Source of the DNA: Microlunatus phosphovorus NM-1
GTDB taxonomy: Bacteria > Actinomycetota > Actinomycetes > Propionibacteriales > Propionibacteriaceae
Length of the DNA: 64,000 bases
NCBI RefSeq assembly: GCF_000270245.1
Contig: NC_015635.1
Span: 2,852,001-2,916,000 of the forward strand
Direction of reading: 5' to 3'
A program made the position numbers and the translations under genes. Shown piece after piece: positions 17,648 to 27,142 of this stretch; the stretch's first letter is position 1; the number at the start of each line of letters is the position of its first letter. Below the pieces are notes generated by a model, which saw only the letters and a program-made list of their open reading frames with translations, did no database searches and was not told the origin of the DNA.

Positions 17648-18808
17648 ATGGCGAAGATCAGCCGGCGTACGGCGCTGCTGGGACTGGGCGGTGCCGGTGT
17701 GGCCGGCATCGGCGCACTGAGCTTCGGATTGGCCAACCATCGCAAGGCCCCCGCCGCGACCGAACCACCACCGCCGCCTTCGCCGGCACCGAGCACCCCG
17801 ACGCCGACGCCGACCCCCACGCCCAAGGTCGACACCAGGCCACGCTGGCCGCTGACCGGGGTGCTGCTGAAAGACCCCGAGAAGGCTCACCATGCCGCGG
17901 TCGCGGTCAAGGTGCCCGACAACAAGTACGAGCATCCGCAGCAAGGCATCGACAAGGCCGACATCGTGTTCGTCGAGTTGGAGGGCTACCTGGACGCCCA
18001 GGGGCACAGCGGCACCCGGCTGGTCCCGGTCTATCACTCCAAGGACGCGGAGACCGTGATGCCGGTGCGCTCGATCCGGCCGGTGGACATCCCGTTGCTG
18101 AGCCCGATGGACGCCATCATCGGCAACACCGGCGCCGCCAGGTGGGTGATCAACTACGTCAAGCACTACCGCAAGCACGTCGAGGGGATGCTCTCGTACA
18201 TGGCCACCCGGGGCACCGGGTCGTACGGGACCGATCCGTCACGCGTCTACACCTACCAGGGCCAGACCTACTACGACCGAGCGACGGTCTGCCACCCGGC
18301 GGTGCTGCGCAAGCAAACCAAGCGGTTCCGCAAGGGCCCACAGCAGCAATACTTCCCCTGGGCGTCGTCGGCTGCCGAAGTCAGCACCACCAAGGGCAAG
18401 AAGGCCACCAAGATCAAGGTGCCGTACAAGGGCGACGACTACTTCATGTCCTACAGCTACGACGCCAAGACCAAGCGCTACAAGCGGAGCATGCCGTGGG
18501 GTCCGCACGTGATGGCCAACGGCACCCGGATCTCGGTCGACAACGTCTTGGTGATCAAGGCCAACTCCCACTTCGGCAAGATCTTCCGAGGAGGTGGGCA
18601 TGACGAGCCGTTGCACGACATCATCAACAAAAAGGGCACGTTCTACTACGCGAACCGCGGCAAGTACGTGACCGGTATCTGGAAGAAGGGCGGCGTCGCC
18701 GAGCCGTTCAGCTTCACCCTCGCCGACGGCACCCCGCTCAAGATGGCCACCGGTCAGACCTTCGTGGAACTGCCCGACGACAAGGCCAAGGTCCGCATCG
18801 GCGGCTGA
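17648..18808 (+). CDS. DUF3048 (YerB-like) exported protein
   Basis: A 386-residue protein starting MAKISRRTALLGLGGAG, a twin-arginine-type signal. After it comes a Pro/Thr-rich linker (residues about 40-64) and a two-part DUF3048 domain. VPVYHSKDAETVMPVRSIRP and a late segment, FSFTLADGTPLKMATGQTFV, are typical. The domain's biochemical role is not firmly known; a cell-surface location is inferred. The ATG at 17648 is chosen because GGAGGGG lies just upstream; ATG 17636 is less well placed. The cobalamin-binding gene follows in the same direction. Confidence 0.88.
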   Translation: MAKISRRTALLGLGGAGVAGIGALSFGLANHRKAPAATEPPPPPSPAPSTPTPTPTPTPKVDTRPRWPLTGVLLKDPEKAHHAAVAVKVPDNKYEHPQQGIDKADIVFVELEGYLDAQGHSGTRLVPVYHSKDAETVMPVRSIRPVDIPLLSPMDAIIGNTGAARWVINYVKHYRKHVEGMLSYMATRGTGSYGTDPSRVYTYQGQTYYDRATVCHPAVLRKQTKRFRKGPQQQYFPWASSAAEVSTTKGKKATKIKVPYKGDDYFMSYSYDAKTKRYKRSMPWGPHVMANGTRISVDNVLVIKANSHFGKIFRGGGHDEPLHDIINKKGTFYYANRGKYVTGIWKKGGVAEPFSFTLADGTPLKMATGQTFVELPDDKAKVRIGG

Positions 18809-18821
18809 TCGGGGCACGGAC

Positions 18822-20456
18822 GTGGCCGTGGGTACGGAGATCGGCGTTTCTGGGTTCTGTCGCTCGGTGGGTCTGGCCTCCGAGTACGACTACAAGCGTC
18901 GATGCGTGGCGACCGGCAAGATCATGTATCACGCCCACATCGGGCTGAACACCTGGGACGCGACGCTGCGGGCGCTGGCGCACGTGGTCGGTGAGCTGGC
19001 CGCGAGCGGACACGTGCTGGATCGGTTCGGTCTCTGTCTCGACCGGGCGATGAGTCTGCCCGAGGCCCGCCGGGACTCGATCCCACGGGAGACCGGACCC
19101 GTCCTGAGCAGTGACGAGTGGCGGGCGGTCGGCGAGCAGTCCTTGTCCCAGCCGCACCTGGGCGACTTCATGATCGGTACGGCGGCATCCGAGGAGAACT
19201 GCCGCCACGCGCTGGCCCACGGGGTCACCACCGTCGGCAACCTCGGCCAGTTCTTCACCTTCGACATCCCGGGTGGCGGCGATGACGTCGAGGTGACCAC
19301 CGCGACCGTCGGAGCGCTGCAGCAGATGGCCGCAGCTCGGGATCGCGGTGCGGTCGTGCACTCCTATCTCGACGACGGCCCGGCGATGCAGCTCAAGCAC
19401 TACGCGAACTACCTCGGCTGGGCGGCTCTGGAGTCGCACATCATCGAAGGAATGCTCGGCGCCCGGCTCGGCCACTGTTTCGGCGGTCTGGTTCCACAGC
19501 CGGCCGCCCGGGCATTGATCGCGCTCGCCATGCCTCAGCTGCACGAGCCGGATGCGGTCGGTTCGATGATCTACGGGAACACCGTGGACTACACCAAGGA
19601 CCGGGTGCACAACGAGGCGGTCCTGTCCAGCTATCTGCTGGTCGACATCGCCACCCAGCTACGACGGCCGACCGGCCACGCCATCAATCCGGTCCCGTTG
19701 ACCGAGAACCTCCGCATCCCGGATGCCACCGACATCCTCGAAGTCCACCAGTTGGGTCGCGAGATCGAGCGTGAAGCCCGCCGGAGCGCAGATCTCTTCG
19801 CCTGGGAGCGGCTGGAAGCACAGGCGTACGAGGGAGTTCGGTATGCCCACGAGTGGGCCCGACGGGCGCTCGGCGTGCTCGAGGAGGACGGCGTCGACGT
19901 CCGGCGTGCGTACGATGTCCTCCTCGCGCTGCGTCGGATGGACGTCCGCACGCTGGAGGCGCGGATCGACCTGCGGCCACCGAAGGGTCTCGGCGACCTC
20001 GAGCCGTGGAAGGCGCAGACCTCGCGTTCGATGCTCGCCACGATCATGCGCGACACGTCCGTACGGCTCGACGGGGTCCGGATCGTCGTCGCCAGCCTCG
20101 ACGTCCACGACCTGATCCGGGACGTACTCGTCAAAGTCTTGATGTCCCTTGGCGCTGAGGTGATCCTGCTGCCCGGTGACTCGCATCCCGCGGCAGTCAT
20201 CGCCGCCGCCGAGGCCGAGAACGCGGACACGGTGATCGTCTCGACCTACAACGGTGGCGCGCTCCGGCAGGCCCGGGCGATCGCCGATGCCGTCCACGAG
20301 CGCGACTACGACGGGCAGATCTTCATGGGTGGCGTCTTGAACGAGGAGACCGGTGGCGAGGTCCCGGTCGATGTCAGCGAGCAGGTCCGAGCGCTCGGCA
20401 TTCGCACCGTGGACGACATCGCCGGACTGCCCGGGCTCATCCAACCTGTCAGCTAG
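18822..20456 (+). CDS. Cobalamin-binding protein with mutase-like N-terminal region
   Basis: A protein of about 544 residues. The C-terminal 130 residues form a B12-binding Rossmann-like domain. It runs from GVRIVVASLDVHDLIRDVL through ILLPGDSHPAAVIAAA to IFMGGVLNEET. The usual DxHxxG motif reads DVHDLI, with isoleucine where the glycine is expected. The N-terminal 380 residues weakly resemble the glutamate-mutase epsilon-type barrel; that assignment is tentative. The GTG at 18822 could be replaced by GTG 18906 or ATG 18924. The reaction is unknown. Confidence 0.7.
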   Translation: MAVGTEIGVSGFCRSVGLASEYDYKRRCVATGKIMYHAHIGLNTWDATLRALAHVVGELAASGHVLDRFGLCLDRAMSLPEARRDSIPRETGPVLSSDEWRAVGEQSLSQPHLGDFMIGTAASEENCRHALAHGVTTVGNLGQFFTFDIPGGGDDVEVTTATVGALQQMAAARDRGAVVHSYLDDGPAMQLKHYANYLGWAALESHIIEGMLGARLGHCFGGLVPQPAARALIALAMPQLHEPDAVGSMIYGNTVDYTKDRVHNEAVLSSYLLVDIATQLRRPTGHAINPVPLTENLRIPDATDILEVHQLGREIEREARRSADLFAWERLEAQAYEGVRYAHEWARRALGVLEEDGVDVRRAYDVLLALRRMDVRTLEARIDLRPPKGLGDLEPWKAQTSRSMLATIMRDTSVRLDGVRIVVASLDVHDLIRDVLVKVLMSLGAEVILLPGDSHPAAVIAAAEAENADTVIVSTYNGGALRQARAIADAVHERDYDGQIFMGGVLNEETGGEVPVDVSEQVRALGIRTVDDIAGLPGLIQPVS

Positions 20457-20465
20457 CAGCCGCGG

Positions 20466-21080
20466 TCAAGCGGCCGCCACGTTGCAGGCCAACTCCACGA
20501 AATAGGCATGGATCCGGGCGTCGCCGGCGACCTCGGGATGAAAAGCGGTTGCGAGCAGACTGCCTTGGCGCACGGCGACGACGTGCTCGGAGCCGTCGGC
20601 CCGCGGCACCGTGGCCAGCACCTCGATCTCGGGTCCGTACGCCACCACTTCAGGCGCCCGGATGAAGACTGCCCGGAAAGGCTCGCCCGCCGGCCAGCCG
20701 CCGGTCAGATCGGCCTCGAACGACTCCGTCTGCCGGCCGAAGGCATTGCGCCGGACCGTGACGTTCAGGCCGCCGAAGGTCTGCTGATCGGGCGGCGCAT
20801 CCGCCAGCCGGTTGGCGAGCATGATCATCCCGGCGCAGCTGCCGTAGGCGGGCAGCCCAGCCCGGATCGCGGCGACCAGCGGGTCACGCAGCTCGAAGAT
20901 CCGGGACAGCTTGTCGATCGTGGTCGACTCCCCGCCCGGGATCACGATGCCCGCCAGGCCGGTCAGCTCCTCGGGTCGCCGGACGGCCCGCGGCTCGGCA
21001 CCACAAGCAACCAGCATGGCTGCGTGCTCACGTACGTCTCCTTGCAGGGCGAGGACTCCGATGACTGGTCGCGCGGTCAC
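20466..21080 (-). CDS. pdxT: Pyridoxal 5'-phosphate synthase glutaminase subunit
   Basis: Class I glutamine amidotransferase of 204 residues that supplies ammonia to PdxS for PLP synthesis. The nucleophile is in YGSCAGMIML, GGESTTI binds substrate, and AFHPEVAGD carries the His-Glu pair. The start is set at GTG 21080 (VTARPVIGVLALQGDV), which fits the family N-terminus; the frame stays open for 58 more codons upstream. Its partner pdxS is 1.6 kb away, separated by an ATPase gene, which is unusual. Confidence 0.93.
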   Translation of the reverse strand: MTARPVIGVLALQGDVREHAAMLVACGAEPRAVRRPEELTGLAGIVIPGGESTTIDKLSRIFELRDPLVAAIRAGLPAYGSCAGMIMLANRLADAPPDQQTFGGLNVTVRRNAFGRQTESFEADLTGGWPAGEPFRAVFIRAPEVVAYGPEIEVLATVPRADGSEHVVAVRQGSLLATAFHPEVAGDARIHAYFVELACNVAAA

Positions 21081-21241
21081 CAGTGCCAGGCCAGCCGACG
21101 TACCGCAGGAGAAGTGCCGAACATGGCCGCCAGAATAGCTGCCGCGGCACCCGCGCAGGCCACGGCGCAGTGCTGATGAGCATTCCCGTGCAGGTAACTC
21201 TGACCGCATCCGAGCAACCACGAGATCGCCGACGAATCCAG

Positions 21242-22504
21242 TCAGAGCTCCCATAGAGAGGCGATAGGCAAACCGACGAGGTTCTCGCCGAACCGCACGC
21301 CCTGGTCCGCGGTGCCGAGCACAACCCCGCCCAGAAACCTATCGCCCAGTCGATCGGCGAGCCGCCGCAGGCCACGGAAGTGCTCAGGCATGTAGGTCTG
21401 CTTCGCCTTCACCTCGAGGCCGAGGATCCGACCGTCGTCGAGCTCAAGGAGAACGTCCACCTCCAAACCCGACGTCTCGCGGTAGTGGAAGACAGAGAAC
21501 CTGGTGTCGCTCCAGGTCTGCTGCTTGCGCAGCTCGGAGACCACGAAACCCTCCAACAGATGACCCAGTAGTTCGCCACCGCCGACGAGTGCGGCGGCGC
21601 GAGCGGGCGTGACCCCCGAGAGGTGCATGGCGAGCGCCGAATCGGTGATGATGCCCTTGGCCTTCCCGGTCTGGCGAGTCGTGAGATTTCCTGGCCACGG
21701 TCGAATCCTCTCGACGAGGTAGAGCGTCTCCACGAGGTCAAGGTAAGCGGACATGGTCGTCTCGGGGACATTGGCGTCCCGCGAGAGCCGGGCGCGAACC
21801 AGCTCGCCGGCTTGGTTCGCCGCGACCAGACGGAGGACACTTGCTAAGCGGTTGCCGTCAACGAGGCGTCGGACATCGCGGGCATCTCGCTGGACGATGC
21901 GGTCTACGTAGCCGTCGAACCAGGCCGTACGCAGTCGCGGTGATCGGCGGAAGACCTCCGGATACCCACCCGCTGCTAGACGGTTCGCGTAGTCCTCACG
22001 CGAAACTGTCGAGCGGACGTCGAAGGGATCCACGCCGGCAACGAAGCGGGTCACGAAGTCGTCAAGGCGACCGTTGATCTCTCCCTGGCTCAGGGTCCGC
22101 AGCGGCAGTGTGACGGCTCGGCCCGCGAGGGAGTCAGGCGTCCGCTCGAGCCGTAGCAGATCAGCCGACCCAGTGAGCAGGAACCTGCCCGGGGTGCGAT
22201 GGCGGTCAATGGACGCCTTGATCGGCAGCAGCAACTCGGGGGCGCGCTGGATCTCGTCAATAACGAGCATCCCGTCGGGGAGCTGGTTCACGAAGGCCTG
22301 CGGGTCGTTCTGCGCGGCGGCCCGCAGAACGTCGTCGTCCAGCGTGAGATAGCGCGCTGCGCGTTCCGAGCCCTCGACGAGCATCGTGGCGAGCGTGCTC
22401 TTGCCCACCTGCCGCGCGCCCTCAACGACGACAACAGGGAAGGATTCGACCAGCTCCTTCGCCCACGGAAGTGCATGGCGGGGAAGAATGTCGTTCGAAG
22501 TCAC
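21242..22504 (-). CDS. AAA ATPase with DUF4143 domain
   Basis: A 420-residue protein with Walker A GARQVGKST (about 30-38) and Walker B MLVIDEIQRAPEL. LLTGSADLL follows, then a C-terminal DUF4143 region ending in a nuclease-like motif (SGLEVDVLLE, LGLEVKAKQ). This family is widespread, patchily distributed and often associated with mobile or toxin-antitoxin-like contexts; its function is unproven. It lies between pdxS and pdxT in the same direction, with a 22-bp repeat array just upstream. It probably represents an insertion. Confidence 0.9.
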   Translation of the reverse strand: MTSNDILPRHALPWAKELVESFPVVVVEGARQVGKSTLATMLVEGSERAARYLTLDDDVLRAAAQNDPQAFVNQLPDGMLVIDEIQRAPELLLPIKASIDRHRTPGRFLLTGSADLLRLERTPDSLAGRAVTLPLRTLSQGEINGRLDDFVTRFVAGVDPFDVRSTVSREDYANRLAAGGYPEVFRRSPRLRTAWFDGYVDRIVQRDARDVRRLVDGNRLASVLRLVAANQAGELVRARLSRDANVPETTMSAYLDLVETLYLVERIRPWPGNLTTRQTGKAKGIITDSALAMHLSGVTPARAAALVGGGELLGHLLEGFVVSELRKQQTWSDTRFSVFHYRETSGLEVDVLLELDDGRILGLEVKAKQTYMPEHFRGLRRLADRLGDRFLGGVVLGTADQGVRFGENLVGLPIASLWEL

Positions 22505-22522
22505 AGCACTATGACACCCCGC

Positions 22523-22581
22523 AAGTCGCTGTTCTGCAAGCTCTAAGTCGCTGTTCCGCAGAACCTAAGTCGCTGTTCTAC
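22523..22581. repeat. Three 22-bp-period direct repeats upstream of the DUF4143 ATPase
   Basis: AAGTCGCTGTTC followed by TGC, CGC or TAC occurs at 22523, 22545 and 22567, an exact 22-bp period (two helical turns). The array lies 19-77 bp upstream of the ATPase start codon. GTTCTGC and GCAGAAC also form an inverted pair across copies 1-2. A repressor-binding array is the simplest reading. Confidence 0.8.
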
Positions 22582-22718
22582 CAGGCCGCCGACAACCAGC
22601 AGATCGTCTTCGCGGTCGCGGACGTGCTCGGACCGAGGCATCACGTGCCGACTATCGCCTCGCCCTTACCGGTCAGACCGGAACGCATCGATCCTGCCTC
22701 TGACCAGGACCTTCGCGC

Positions 22719-23609
22719 CTACCAGCCGCGCTCGGCCAACCGGTGCGGCTCGGGCACATCCTCCACATTGATACCGACCATCGCCTCGCCGAGCCCACGG
22801 GAGACCTTGGCGATCACATCCGGGTCGTCGTAGAAGGTGGTCGCCTTGACGATCGCCGCCGCCCGCTCCGCCGGGTTGCCGGACTTGAAGATGCCGGACC
22901 CGACAAAGACGCCCTCGGCGCCCAGCTGCATCATCATCGCCGCGTCCGCCGGGGTGGCGATGCCGCCGGCAGTGAACAGCACCACCGGCAGCTTGCCTGC
23001 GGTGGCAACCTCGCGGACCAGCTCGTACGGGGCCTGCAACTCCTTGGCGGCCACGTACAGCTCGTCGGCCGGCAGCGTGGTCAGCCGGCGGATCTCGTCG
23101 CGGATCTGACGCATGTGGGTGGTCGCGTTGGAGACGTCGCCGGTGCCGGCCTCGCCCTTGGAGCGGATCATCGCCGCCCCCTCGGTGATCCGGCGCAGCG
23201 CCTCACCGAGGTTGGTCGCGCCGCAGACGAACGGCACCGTGAACGCCCACTTGTCGATGTGATGCGCGTAGTCGGCCGGGGTCAGCACCTCCGACTCGTC
23301 GATGTAGTCGACGCCCAAGGACTGCAGCACCTGCGCCTCGACGAAGTGCCCGATCCGAGCCTTGGCCATCACCGGGATCGACACGGCGGCGATGATGCCG
23401 TCGATCAGATCCGGGTCGCTCATCCGAGCGACCCCGCCCTGGGCACGGATGTCAGCCGGGACCCGCTCAAGCGCCATCACCGCCACTGCCCCGGCGTCCT
23501 CGGCGATCTTGGCCTGCTCGGCGGTGACCACGTCCATGATCACCCCGCCTTTGAGCATCTCCGCCATCCCGCGCTTGACCCGCGAGGTTCCCGTCACCTG
23601 TTCCGTCAT
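22719..23609 (-). CDS. pdxS: Pyridoxal 5'-phosphate synthase subunit PdxS
   Basis: Synthase subunit that builds PLP from ribose 5-phosphate, glyceraldehyde 3-phosphate and ammonia from PdxT. The 296-residue TIM barrel shows [20 protein letters not shown] at the start, [10 protein letters not shown] mid-protein, and a phosphate site in [16 protein letters not shown] followed by GVFVGSGIF. Length and motifs are standard. The downstream gene is the DUF4143 ATPase rather than pdxT. Confidence 0.97.
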   Translation of the reverse strand: MTEQVTGTSRVKRGMAEMLKGGVIMDVVTAEQAKIAEDAGAVAVMALERVPADIRAQGGVARMSDPDLIDGIIAAVSIPVMAKARIGHFVEAQVLQSLGVDYIDESEVLTPADYAHHIDKWAFTVPFVCGATNLGEALRRITEGAAMIRSKGEAGTGDVSNATTHMRQIRDEIRRLTTLPADELYVAAKELQAPYELVREVATAGKLPVVLFTAGGIATPADAAMMMQLGAEGVFVGSGIFKSGNPAERAAAIVKATTFYDDPDVIAKVSRGLGEAMVGINVEDVPEPHRLAERGW

Positions 23610-23774
23610 CAGTTGTCTTCTCTCTCGTTCTCACATCGTTGCTCTCACCGCGAGCGAACGCGAATCTACTCGACCATTGTGGTCCTGCAAGGGCGGTCCC
23701 GCTGGGCTGTGTCGAACGGCGCCCGCCGCGGACCGGTGCGGTATCACATCCGGCGGCTCAGACTCCTTCCTCGT

Positions 23775-24821
23775 GTGGAGGAAACCCCGTCACGCGCAGG
23801 TGGAGTCGGTGTCAGCACCCGATTGCTACGGCTACCGGCGCCGGCGTACTCGCTCGCCACGCTCGTGCTGCTCGTCAGCACCATCGTGCTGCTCGATCTG
23901 GGGACGAACCTGTCCGCTGGCGCCGACACCGCATCCGGACTCGGCGCGCCCTTGAGCGACGCCGACCGGGAGACGTTCGCAGTCGCCTGGCTGACCTGGC
24001 GTGCGGTCGCTGCCGTCGCCATCGTCGTCTTCCTGTTCGGCCTCGCAGCGGGGGTGTATTCGCTGGTCGGCGCTCGACGCAGCGGACTGGTGCCGGTCTC
24101 CGGCCACCGCCTGGCGATCTACCTGGTTTTGCCGACCGGCCTGGTGATCGCGGTCGCGACGATGATCATCACCGGAGGTGGCCGCAATCCCGACATCCCG
24201 GTGCCATTGCTCGCGCACCGTACCCGTACCGTTTTGTTCACCGGGCTGGTCGCCGCGATTCCGTGGGTCGCTCTGTCCTGGCTGTGCCAGGACCGCTGCC
24301 GGCCCTACCGGTTGCGGCCGTGGGGACGAGACACTGGGATCCTCGGTTTCGGCGAGTTGACCCGGCTCTGGCAACGCATCGTCGCCTGCCTCGGCGCCTT
24401 TGCCGTCGCAGTGGCGGCAGCCGTGTTGACCGCCGGCGCGCTGCGCTTCGCCTTCCTCGCCGCGCGCCCGCAGTGCGCGCCTGGCTATGAGCCACCTGCC
24501 GACACGGTGCCGGCAGGCTGCGTATCCGACTTCCCGGCCATCAACGTGCTGTTGTACGGGGCGGCTTTCGCGGTGGTCGGGCTGGCGATCGCCGTACCTC
24601 TGATCGCCTCCTGGCGCAGCGCGGCTTCGGAGTGGGTCGACGACCAGCGACCGTCGGATGTGCCCGAACACGACGAGACCTGGACGAAGGAGAAGGACCG
24701 GCTGACCGTACTGCTCCATCTCGACACGCCCGTGCTGCGCAACCCGCTGACCCTGCTCAGCGTCTTCACGCCACTGATCACCAGCGTGCTTGCCGCGTTC
24801 CTGCCGCAGCTCGGCGGCTGA
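23775..24821 (+). CDS. Multi-spanning membrane protein of unknown function
   Basis: About 348 residues with at least six hydrophobic segments (LATLVLLVSTIVLLDLG, VAIVVFLFGLAAGVYSLVG, LAIYLVLPTGLVIAVATMII and others) and a C-terminal soluble part with EHDETWTKEKDRL. No family motif was recognised. The reading frame extends far upstream into the pdxS antisense, so the start is chosen at GTG 23775, just ahead of the first membrane segment, without a convincing ribosome binding site. The TetR gene follows 53 bp later. Confidence 0.65.
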   Translation: MEETPSRAGGVGVSTRLLRLPAPAYSLATLVLLVSTIVLLDLGTNLSAGADTASGLGAPLSDADRETFAVAWLTWRAVAAVAIVVFLFGLAAGVYSLVGARRSGLVPVSGHRLAIYLVLPTGLVIAVATMIITGGGRNPDIPVPLLAHRTRTVLFTGLVAAIPWVALSWLCQDRCRPYRLRPWGRDTGILGFGELTRLWQRIVACLGAFAVAVAAAVLTAGALRFAFLAARPQCAPGYEPPADTVPAGCVSDFPAINVLLYGAAFAVVGLAIAVPLIASWRSAASEWVDDQRPSDVPEHDETWTKEKDRLTVLLHLDTPVLRNPLTLLSVFTPLITSVLAAFLPQLGG

Positions 24822-24874
24822 TCCGGCCGCAACACCGTCGATCCTCTACCCGTGATCGCGTTAGCGTGACCCTT

Positions 24875-25429
24875 ATGTCTCCGGCAGCCGGATCCCGTCG
24901 CGACCTGCTCATCGACACGGCCCTCGAGGTGATCGTCGAGTACGGCGTCGCGGGCACCACCCATCGCCGGATCGCTGCGGCGGCTGGGGTGCCTCTCGGC
25001 TCGACCACCTACTACTTCGCCGATCTGCATGACCTGCTGGGCGCGGCCTTCGGGCGCTTCGCCGATGAGATCTCCGAACGGTTCGAGACCCGGCTGGCCC
25101 GGGCGCGAACGGTGGCCGAGGCGATCACCGAGGTCACCGGCTTCATGCTGGACGACTTCCAGGAGCCGCGCGATCTGGCGCTGAGTTATGAACTCTACGC
25201 GTACGCGATCCGCCGTCCGGCGGTCAAGTGCTTCGTCGAAGCCTGGTTCGCCCGCAGTCAGCAGGCACTGGCCCGGTTCTTCGATCCGGTGACCGCACGG
25301 CTGGTCGACACCTTCATCGAGGGCGTCTTCACCTATCGCGGACTGGCGCGAGAGTCGAGCGACGCCGACGAGATCCGCCAGGCCCTGAGCCGGCTGATCG
25401 GCATCGACCCCAGCGGATCACGGGAATAG
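24875..25429 (+). CDS. TetR family transcriptional regulator
   Basis: The 184-residue protein has an N-terminal helix-turn-helix (TTHRRIAAAAGVPLGSTTYY then FADLHDLL) and an all-helical ligand domain. It lies immediately upstream of the MFS transporter, with a strong paired palindromic operator between them, so it most likely represses that transporter. ATG 24875 is chosen; GTG 24866 is in frame but less likely. Confidence 0.9.
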   Translation: MSPAAGSRRDLLIDTALEVIVEYGVAGTTHRRIAAAAGVPLGSTTYYFADLHDLLGAAFGRFADEISERFETRLARARTVAEAITEVTGFMLDDFQEPRDLALSYELYAYAIRRPAVKCFVEAWFARSQQALARFFDPVTARLVDTFIEGVFTYRGLARESSDADEIRQALSRLIGIDPSGSRE

Positions 25430-25447
25430 CCGGCCCCAGGTGGAGCC

Positions 25448-25483
25448 TTGTACATACGTACACGAAACTGTACGATCGTACAA
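25448..25483. promoter_or_regulatory. Double TetR-type operator
   Basis: TTGTACATACGTACA (25448-25462) and TGTACGATCGTACAA (25469-25483) are inverted copies differing only in the central three bases. The second includes the perfect 14-bp palindrome TGTACGATCGTACA. The pair lies 51 bp upstream of the MFS gene and after the TetR gene, as expected for a repressor binding as two dimers. Confidence 0.78.
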
Positions 25484-25533
25484 GTAGTCAACGCTGACGC
25501 CCCACCAACACTCAGCAACGAGGTTCTTCCATC

Positions 25534-26793
25534 ATGTCCGCGCTGCGCCACGAGCGCATCGATCTTCCTGTTCTTCCGCTCGACACGTCTGCTCTGAGCT
25601 CCCATGCCCGGCACCTCCGCACCTGGCGGAACGCCATGTTCGCTCTCTTCGCGGCCGGCGGCTTCGCACTGGCCGCCTGGGTCTCCCGCACGCCGGCCGT
25701 CCGCGACAGTCTGGACGCCTCCACCGCGGCGATGGGCTGGCTGATCTTCGCGATGGCCGGCGGCGCCGTCATCGGGCTTCTCTCGGCCGGCCCGGCGATC
25801 ACTCGACTCGGTGCCGGTCCGGTAATCCGTACCGGATTGATCACCGCGGCCGCTGGTCTGAGCGTCATCGCCGTCGGCACGATGCTGGGCACCGCCCCCA
25901 TCGCGTTCGCGGGACTGGTGCTCTTCGGCTTGGGCTTCGGCAGCGGCGAGGTGGCGATGAACGTCGCCGGCGCGGCCAACGAGCGTGCACTCGGACGCAC
26001 CGTGATGCCGACCTTCCATGCGATGTACAGCCTGGGAACCCTTGCCGGCGCCGCGCTCGGGGTGCTTGCCGCACATCTGGGACTTCCGGTCGGCCTGCAC
26101 TTGATCCTGGCCGCGCTGATCGTGCCGATTGTCGCCATCCCGACCGTACGGCTGCTGCCGATCGGGATCGGCCGAGTAGGCCAGGGACAGCCGAAGCTGA
26201 CCACCGCCGAGCGACTTGCGGTCTGGGCCGATCCACGGACCCTGCTGATCGGCCTGATGGTGCTCGGCATGGGCTTCGCCGAAGGAGCGGCCGAGGACTG
26301 GCTGCCCCTCGCCACGGTCGACGGCTACGGCGTCAGTGAGACCATCGGCGCGGCCCTGTTCGGCATCTTCGTCGTGACCATGACCGTCGGCCGGCTGACC
26401 GGGGCGGCATTGATCGACCGCTTCGGTCGGGTCGCCACGTTGCGTACGTCAGCGTCGGTGGCTGCCGTCGGGTTGCTGGTCACGATCTTCGGACCCAGCG
26501 CGGTGACCGCTGCGGTGGGTATCGCATTGTGGGGTCTTGGCACCTCACTCGGACTACCGGTCGGCATGTCGGCTGCCGCCGATGACCCCCGGACCGCGGC
26601 GTCCCGGGTCAGCGCAGCCGCGACTGTTGGCTATGCGGCGTTCCTGATCGGTCCGCCGGCGCTGGCCTTCCTCGGCGAGCACATCGGTCTCCTGCACGCC
26701 TTCGTCGCGGTGCTGGCGATGGTTGTCGTGGCCGGCATCGTCGCTCCGGCCGCCCGTCCGCTGACCGTCAGCTCGACCAGGGTTCGTTCCTGA
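25534..26793 (+). CDS. MFS transporter
   Basis: The 419-residue protein has about 12 membrane segments and the loop signature GLGFGSGEVAMNVAGAANE in the first half. The second half contains GMGFAEGAAEDWLPL, seen in fucose-permease-like and YfkF-like MFS branches. The substrate is not predictable. An efflux role is suggested by the adjoining TetR gene and the operator 51 bp upstream. Confidence 0.88.
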   Translation: MSALRHERIDLPVLPLDTSALSSHARHLRTWRNAMFALFAAGGFALAAWVSRTPAVRDSLDASTAAMGWLIFAMAGGAVIGLLSAGPAITRLGAGPVIRTGLITAAAGLSVIAVGTMLGTAPIAFAGLVLFGLGFGSGEVAMNVAGAANERALGRTVMPTFHAMYSLGTLAGAALGVLAAHLGLPVGLHLILAALIVPIVAIPTVRLLPIGIGRVGQGQPKLTTAERLAVWADPRTLLIGLMVLGMGFAEGAAEDWLPLATVDGYGVSETIGAALFGIFVVTMTVGRLTGAALIDRFGRVATLRTSASVAAVGLLVTIFGPSAVTAAVGIALWGLGTSLGLPVGMSAAADDPRTAASRVSAAATVGYAAFLIGPPALAFLGEHIGLLHAFVAVLAMVVVAGIVAPAARPLTVSSTRVRS

Positions 26794-26815
26794 CGAGGGT
26801 CAGCTCAGGTGAGGG

Positions 26816-27142
26816 TCAGTCCGTCGAGCGATGAGCGTCGCTGAGCGCGTACGAGGCCCCGGCGGATACGGCCGAAACGGCCAGCACAGCCGGCCAGGCA
26901 CCGATTCTCTTGGCCAGCGGGTGTGAGGCGCCGAAACCCCCGAGGTAGAGCGCGCTCAGCACGACGGTGATCAGCGGGCCGCGCTTGGCCAGCCAGGTGC
27001 GGCCCGCATACGCTCCACAGGCACCGAGCAACACCCCACCGAGCGGCCGGATGCCGGACTCGCGAGCCACCAGGTAGCCGCCGACCAGGCCGAGCGCGGC
27101 AAGCGGAGCGGTCTGGACATCAGCAGCTGGCTTGAGATTCAT
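26816..27142 (-). CDS. Small membrane protein of unknown function
   Basis: About 108 residues, with glycine- and alanine-rich hydrophobic stretches (PLAALGLVGGYLVARESG, GPLITVVLSALYLGGFG and AVLAVSAVSAGASYALSD). ATG 27142 gives MNLKPAADVQTAPL; the frame is open 16 codons further upstream. It is convergent with the MFS gene. The hydrophobic profile resembles small actinobacterial membrane proteins with no assigned role. Confidence 0.65.
   Translation of the reverse strand: MNLKPAADVQTAPLAALGLVGGYLVARESGIRPLGGVLLGACGAYAGRTWLAKRGPLITVVLSALYLGGFGASHPLAKRIGAWPAVLAVSAVSAGASYALSDAHRSTD

Noticed and set aside
22586-22718. Gene fragment between the DUF4143 repeat array and pdxS
   Set aside because: A short frame with some similarity to the pdxS 3' sequence was considered as a duplication remnant. 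The resemblance is limited to about 20 bases and is not convincing.
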